DNA of 64,000 nucleotides from Corynespora cassiicola (lineage: Eukaryota > Ascomycota > Dothideomycetes > Pleosporales > Corynesporascaceae): positions 6,448,001 to 6,512,000 of the forward strand of contig JAEUWY010000005.1 in the NCBI GenBank assembly GCA_022059125.1. Reading direction: 5' to 3'. Position 1 is the stretch's first letter. Every line of letters begins with the position of its first letter. The notes beneath the pieces were generated by a model. The model saw nothing but the letters and a program-made list of their open reading frames with translations. It was not told where the DNA came from and made no database searches. Both the position numbers and the translations under genes were made by a program. Shown piece by piece: positions 59,404 to 64,000 of this stretch.

Positions 59404-61088
59404 TTAATATGGTCGGCCAAGATTCGACAAAGAAGCACGTTGAAGCGACGCTCTACGGGCCTCTAACGATTCGCGGGCAATGCTTCCGAGGGATGCGGTT
59501 TGCTGTGCATTTACCTGATCAAACGGCGTATAATGATGTCCGCTTACAAGAGAGTGCTCATGAGGTCCTTCCCCGGGCGAGCTACGTTTCGAAGATTTGT
59601 CGGTGCCAAAGCTGTACACGTTCGTCTCGGAGGATGCTCGAACAAGCATGGCCCTTGAATCAGGAGAAGTGGTTGTATTGTTGCGAACTTCGCGGAAGTT
59701 TGAATATACGGGGCTTGTATTGGTATTCGGCGCCGTCATGGCCTCAAGTAATGACGATGCAGTGAAGTTGAGCTGTGTGGGGGGTTGCGAGGACGGAATT
59801 GTTACAGAGCCATCTTCTACCGAAGTTGTCGATGGCAAATATGACAAGGAGCTTTCAGAGATACTTGGCATAGAAGCAGAGGTCACAATCTGTGTGACAA
59901 GTTCGGATGAAGATGCTTCTGTGACATGATTACTCTGGATGCCGCTTGATGTATCTGGATTCCAAGCCAAGGATGACTTGGTAGCCATGTCATTGACAGA
60001 GGCGGGATGACCGTTGATAATCGGACCTGACCGAAGAAGCCTCTGGTCTTGCATCTGATCTACAACGTTTCTTGTAGTCTGTGCCGGGCTCGGGAGGGGC
60101 GGCAATTGACGCTGAGGTGCTGCACTCTCTGCCAAGCTTGGTTGTCTCGGGTGTGTCCTTTCCGGCATAGTCATGGGAAGAGTGGATTGCAGCGAAGCCA
60201 TGTTGAGCGGGGAAGAAATTGCTTCGCTGACTGCTGTGCCCCGAATGTCTGTTTGAATGTAGGGCAGATTGGCAGGAGCATACGCGGGTACTGACGGTAC
60301 TGTATGTTCAGGTGCAACATATCCGTTGTTACCATTATTCAGGGCCCTAGAAGTCGATTGGTGCCACCGATAACTACCGCAGATACTCCCCAAGCTCCCT
60401 TGGGTTGGCAGGTACGATGTCTGGTGGTCCAGATCGTACGTGTCTACTGGCGAAGTGTCTTCGGGATAAGTAATAGCAGTCCATGATGAAGGGTACGTAG
60501 TTCTGGAATCCATGTGACCATACTGAGATCGCTGATACATGGTGCCCTCAGCCATGCCAAAAGGCGAAACAACATTCGGAGTGGGTAAACCAGTCAGGCC
60601 ATTCAACTGATGAATAGCAATGGCATCAGTCACAGCCGTTGATCCCACCTAGAATACAATCAGCAGAGGTTCATCAGAATCCAGAAAATACAGTTCATAC
60701 TCGATGAAATTGGCAAACTTCCACATTGACCCCGGCTAACTTGCAGTTTTGACAGACGCTACCATTTCCAGGGTCCCCACTACACTTGATCTTTCTTTTC
60801 CTGCATCGAGCACACTGTATTATCATCAGCCACGAGCTTTTTCAGAGATTCTGGTTGCGGAAAACTCACTGCGACTGCACTGCGACGTCTTGAGCTGCCA
60901 TTGTCTACAGCCCCATCTTCTCGTGGAGGAATGTTCCTCACTCGCTGACCCCCGACCGGACCACCCATGGGGTAGACACGAGCCTCTCTTCCGTGCGATT
61001 GAAGGGAGAGGTTTCGATCATTGTAGTAGTAATGAGGATATGCAAAAGGCGTAGTGTGAGAGTGGCGGCGAGCGGTATCGTATTCCAT
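59404..61088 (-). CDS. Zn2Cys6 DNA-binding protein with long Ser/Thr/Pro-rich C-terminus
   Basis: Three exons (61088-60870, 60814-60701, 60648-59404) encode about 525 residues. The short middle exon contains the zinc cluster CARCRKRKIKCSGDPGNGSVC followed by QNCKLAGVNVEVC (Cys 74, 77, 84, 94, 97, 107); the loop between Cys 84 and Cys 94 is longer than usual. The N-terminal 73 residues are Tyr/His/Arg-rich, and the C-terminal 400 residues are of low complexity with no fungal_trans domain visible. It is a nuclear DNA-binding regulator by family; the target is unknown. The start at MEYDTARRH is the first Met that does not require extension into a less gene-like region; 61,133 is an in-frame alternative. 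Both introns have good donors and acceptors. Confidence 0.75.
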
Positions 61089-63944
61089 AGTGCCGCTGCG
61101 AGCAAAAGCGACTTTGGTATTCCTTAGAGTCAAAATTCAAACCAAGGAGCATTGGTACGTACTGCAGGTATCGATACACAAATAGCTTGTCGTATCTTTG
61201 AGTTGGTAGTCGAGAGACTACAATTCGACGTCCTGACTGATTCAATCCAAAGAGTTTATTGCTAATGTGTGGTTGCAGCGTGTCTCAGAATGATGAGCAG
61301 GAAATGTGATCAAACGAATGGTGCACCTGTAATGTATGCGATTTGAAAGGGGGGTTTATAGTAGAGAGCAAGTGTACAACGACTGGATTATTTCTCAAAT
61401 GATTGCTTGAAATTGGAAAGACGTGGCGGCGCCGAAAACTCGTGAAGAAGGTACCTTAAGTTGATACTGGTCTTTGCCGGTGCCTTGGAAGTATGAGTTT
61501 GCAGGATGTGCTTCGGGGTCCGGCATTGTGGCGTGGAACATGCGGATGCCCGCGTCTTGCGCGCAAGGATGTGAGACACGCCTTAGCTGTATTGTATGCC
61601 AAACGGCGTCTGGCTGTATGGGGCCAGAAAACAAGGTGCGACGATGCACAGAAAATTGGTGCAGCTGCGCCGCTAGATTAGTAGCTGATAATCCATGGCC
61701 TCTGAGGAAATGTCAAGCTTTCTGGATTATTGAACCGGATATTATCACAAGTCGATCTGTCCAAAACTCGCCGGTGGTGGAGTGAGGCTCAAACAGGACC
61801 CCATATGCAAACAAAGCCACTTTTAGGACCGTAATTTGTCGAAGAAAAGCACATCATTGGTGTTTGCTATTATGCACTGTAGCACCGGGGAATCGGGGGG
61901 GATGGTACACGTGTTGGAGCAGATGCACAGACTTGGTAGCAAATTGACGGTCTGCTTTGTGCGATAATAACAACCATTCGAGAAGAGCGGTGGCCTCGCA
62001 CTAAAGGACATGTAGGTACATGCATCAAAGCTAAACAATCGACATGAGGAGACTTAACACCCGCCTCAGCGTTCGCACTTGGATTGGGGCTGGGCTGCAT
62101 CCCATCTCAAAAGAGGATGGGCTGTAATTTGAAAACCTCGAGCAGCATTCCTGAATCAGTCAAGTCAAAGGCTGGTAATCTGAGCTCGAGAGGGAGTGTA
62201 ACGTGGGCAAGCCACGAAGACGTACTTGTACATCACAGCCAGTCATTCAACTCTGTTCGGATTGCTTCCGCAGAGAGAACCCTGTGCAGTGGCTCAGATT
62301 CTAACGCAATTCGATAAGAGTTCCGCGCAAAAAGTTCTTTGCGTGGGGGTGCGGGCCTGTAGGTTGGTTTGATGGTGACGGCAACGCCCTGCATGAAGCC
62401 CACTTGCACAATTAGTGTTGACGCGACTCCAGACATAACAGGAGGAAAATACGGGGTCTTTGTGTACGCGGGGTTGGGCAAGTAGTTTCCGTCGGCACCT
62501 AAGCTCGGTTGGGTGCCTTGCGATTGAAACGAGTCGCCAGATCGTGTGACTGGCCCGTCCATTACTGCCGGAAGCCGATAGAATCGGCGACTGGCTGCAC
62601 TCGGTAGGTATGGGACATGCTGCGTGGCAAAAGTGGCAGCTATCGAGTTGAGGTCATGCCCAAGGTGCGGCGGAGTACAAACGAACCAAGGCGTGACGCC
62701 ATTACAACCGGGCCCGTCAGGAAGAGAGACATAGCAACTTGTGTTGGTTGATAATTCGAATAGTAGCTGCTGCGGTCCCAACGCGATGAAGTGCGCGAAG
62801 ATGAAGCGTTTTTGAACCAATGGTGAAGGACAAGTGCTCGAGCTGCCAAGGCAAGTAGCAAACAATCCTTCGCTTCAGGACCCAAAAAGGTCTGTTTCAC
62901 GATTCTAGAAAATACAGTGATGACATCCAGAATGAATGCTTCAAGAGGTTCCTCGAGACGTTTTGGAAGTATTCGTGCCATGTTCCTATACCCACGAGAG
63001 CGTTGTAGGCTTGTAGCAGCGGAACGGTCCCGCAACTTTGGATGACAGGAGTGGCTCGTGGAGAACAGCCGAAGCAGAAGCTCGAGAACCAGGGCACAAA
63101 CAGACGGTGAAACTTGACAGAGTACTAGCGGTGACCACAATGACCGGGTGACTGTGAAACTTCGCCTGGGCAAGAGGTGGACGAGCAGCCAAGTAGGTGG
63201 GAGTTGAGCGACGCAGCTACCCTATGAGACGATTGCAATTCAAAAAGCCCATTCAAACCAACAGTGCGGGACCAGAGTTTCTCAGTGAACTTGGTTGCTG
63301 AGTGACCTGAACGAGCAGCGGACCAGAAATTGAGCAAGAGCTCAGTCAGTGTATACCTGTGGAAAAGTTGCTGTTCCCATCGTCATTTCTTGGATGTCAT
63401 CGTCGAAGCCATCCCGCCATTGCTGTGCCTTGATGAGAGGAGACAGCAGTGAGATCTTCCAGCTCCATCCAGGGCTCGTTACGCATGGTACAAGCAAGCC
63501 CCCGCGGCCGGACAGGGGCGCATAGGCGACGGCAAGGTTTTCCAACGGCCCGCTCCTCGACCAGCATCCAAAGATGCTCGGGTCTGGAGTCTCATCGCAT
63601 TCGACTCCGGGCCAGGCCGACGGCCGTCTCTTGCGGCCTAGCCACGCCTGACTGAAGCGTGCCGCTGCGTTCCAACGCATGCAGAGAAATGGTTGGCGTG
63701 GTGCTGCATGCCTTGGATATTTCGCCGACGTTGAACCACGTTTCCCAGATGCTAGTGGGCTGCGAGTTCGGAGAGTTTGCAAGACTGCTAGCTAGGAAGG
63801 GACGGGGAAATAGGTACCTGCAGTGTGACGAAGGTCGCCCGGAAAAACCAAAAGTCCGGCGCCGGCTGGCCAGAGCTTCCAAGCTCCTCGACCTTTGCGA
63901 CCTGCTGCGACAAACACTTGCGCATCGCGCAACCCACGCCGGCC
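61089..63944. other. Intergenic between Zn2Cys6 gene and cyclophilin gene
   Basis: About 2.9 kb. The promoter regions of two divergent genes are expected here. Apart from one 210-codon minus-strand ORF (separate entry), only short motif-free frames are seen. Confidence 0.4.
62233..62865 (-). CDS. Hypothetical ORF, 210 codons, no family recognised
   Basis: This is the longest frame in the gap. It encodes segments such as CNGVTPWFVCTPPHLG and GVASTLIVQVGFMQGVAVTI but shows no known domain, no clear signal peptide at the chosen Met and no neighbouring exon with obvious splice signals. Overlapping frames on both strands are also open for about 180 codons. Probably not a gene; listed because of its length and isolation. 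Confidence 0.2.
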   Translation of the reverse strand: MFATCLGSSSTCPSPLVQKRFIFAHFIALGPQQLLFELSTNTSCYVSLPDGPGCNGVTPWFVCTPPHLGHDLNSIAATFATQHVPYLPSAASRRFYRLPAVMDGPVTRSGDSFQSQGTQPSLGADGNYLPNPAYTKTPYFPPVMSGVASTLIVQVGFMQGVAVTIKPTYRPAPPRKELFARNSYRIALESEPLHRVLSAEAIRTELNDWL

Positions 63945-64000
63945 ATGTCTGTACTCCTGGAAACGTCGCTCGGCGACATCACAATCGACCTGCTGGTCGA
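63945..64000 (+). CDS. cyp6: Cyclophilin-type peptidyl-prolyl isomerase, PPIL4/Cyp6-like (start only)
   Basis: Only the first 18 codons are in the window: MSVLLETSLGDITIDLLV. This is the characteristic N-terminus of the PPIL4/Cyp6 group (cyclophilin plus RRM, nuclear), in which strand one reads MSVLLETxxGDIVIDL. The rest lies beyond the right edge, so the presence of the RRM cannot be checked. Confidence 0.72.
   Translation, partial: MSVLLETSLGDITIDLLV

Overview
The window comes from a filamentous ascomycete (Pezizomycotina). Genes carry short introns (mostly 45-100 nt) with GTRNGT donors, CTRAC-type branch points and YAG acceptors. The gene content is typical of that group: a Flo8/SomA-type LisH regulator, two Zn2Cys6 transcription factors, a NACHT-ankyrin NLR-like gene and a galactosaminogalactan (GAG) polysaccharide locus. 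A genus cannot be named from the sequence alone. No tRNA, rRNA, CRISPR array or intact transposon was recognised.

Layout. 0-4 kb: 3' end of the TRAPP subunit gene bet3, then a complete somA/flo8-like regulator. 5.5-11.7 kb: a NACHT-ankyrin NLR-like gene that lacks its nucleotide-binding core and carries a frameshift. 12-31 kb: mostly housekeeping genes, namely a Cys-rich single-pass membrane protein, an AAA+ ATPase, an Rtc3/SBDS-domain protein, a DH-PH RhoGEF, the proteasome assembly chaperone Nas2, the Ran GTPase and a Zn2Cys6 factor. 32.4-55.7 kb: a GAG-type exopolysaccharide cluster. 56.7-61 kb: a RING-H2 protein in an AT-rich stretch and a second Zn2Cys6 factor. The right edge holds the first codons of a PPIL4/Cyp6-type cyclophilin.

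The main result is the GAG cluster. It has the Aspergillus gene order uge3 - sph3 - ega3 - agd3 - gtb3. The UDP-sugar epimerase (Uge3), the membrane-anchored GH114 galactosaminidase (Ega3), the secreted CE18 deacetylase (Agd3) and the giant PelF-like glycosyltransferase/membrane protein (Gtb3, about 3,044 residues as modelled) all read as intact genes. The GH135 hydrolase gene sph3 lies in its expected slot between uge3 and ega3 but is a wreck: family motifs are recognisable in order, after one frame change, and are interrupted by at least four stop codons. Next to it are fragments resembling a CaiB/BaiF CoA-transferase in a gene-free stretch of about 3.5 kb. In Aspergillus fumigatus Sph3 is needed to make GAG, so four intact genes beside a dead sph3 is a real puzzle. 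SomA, which in A. fumigatus controls uge3 and adhesion, is encoded about 28 kb away in the same window.
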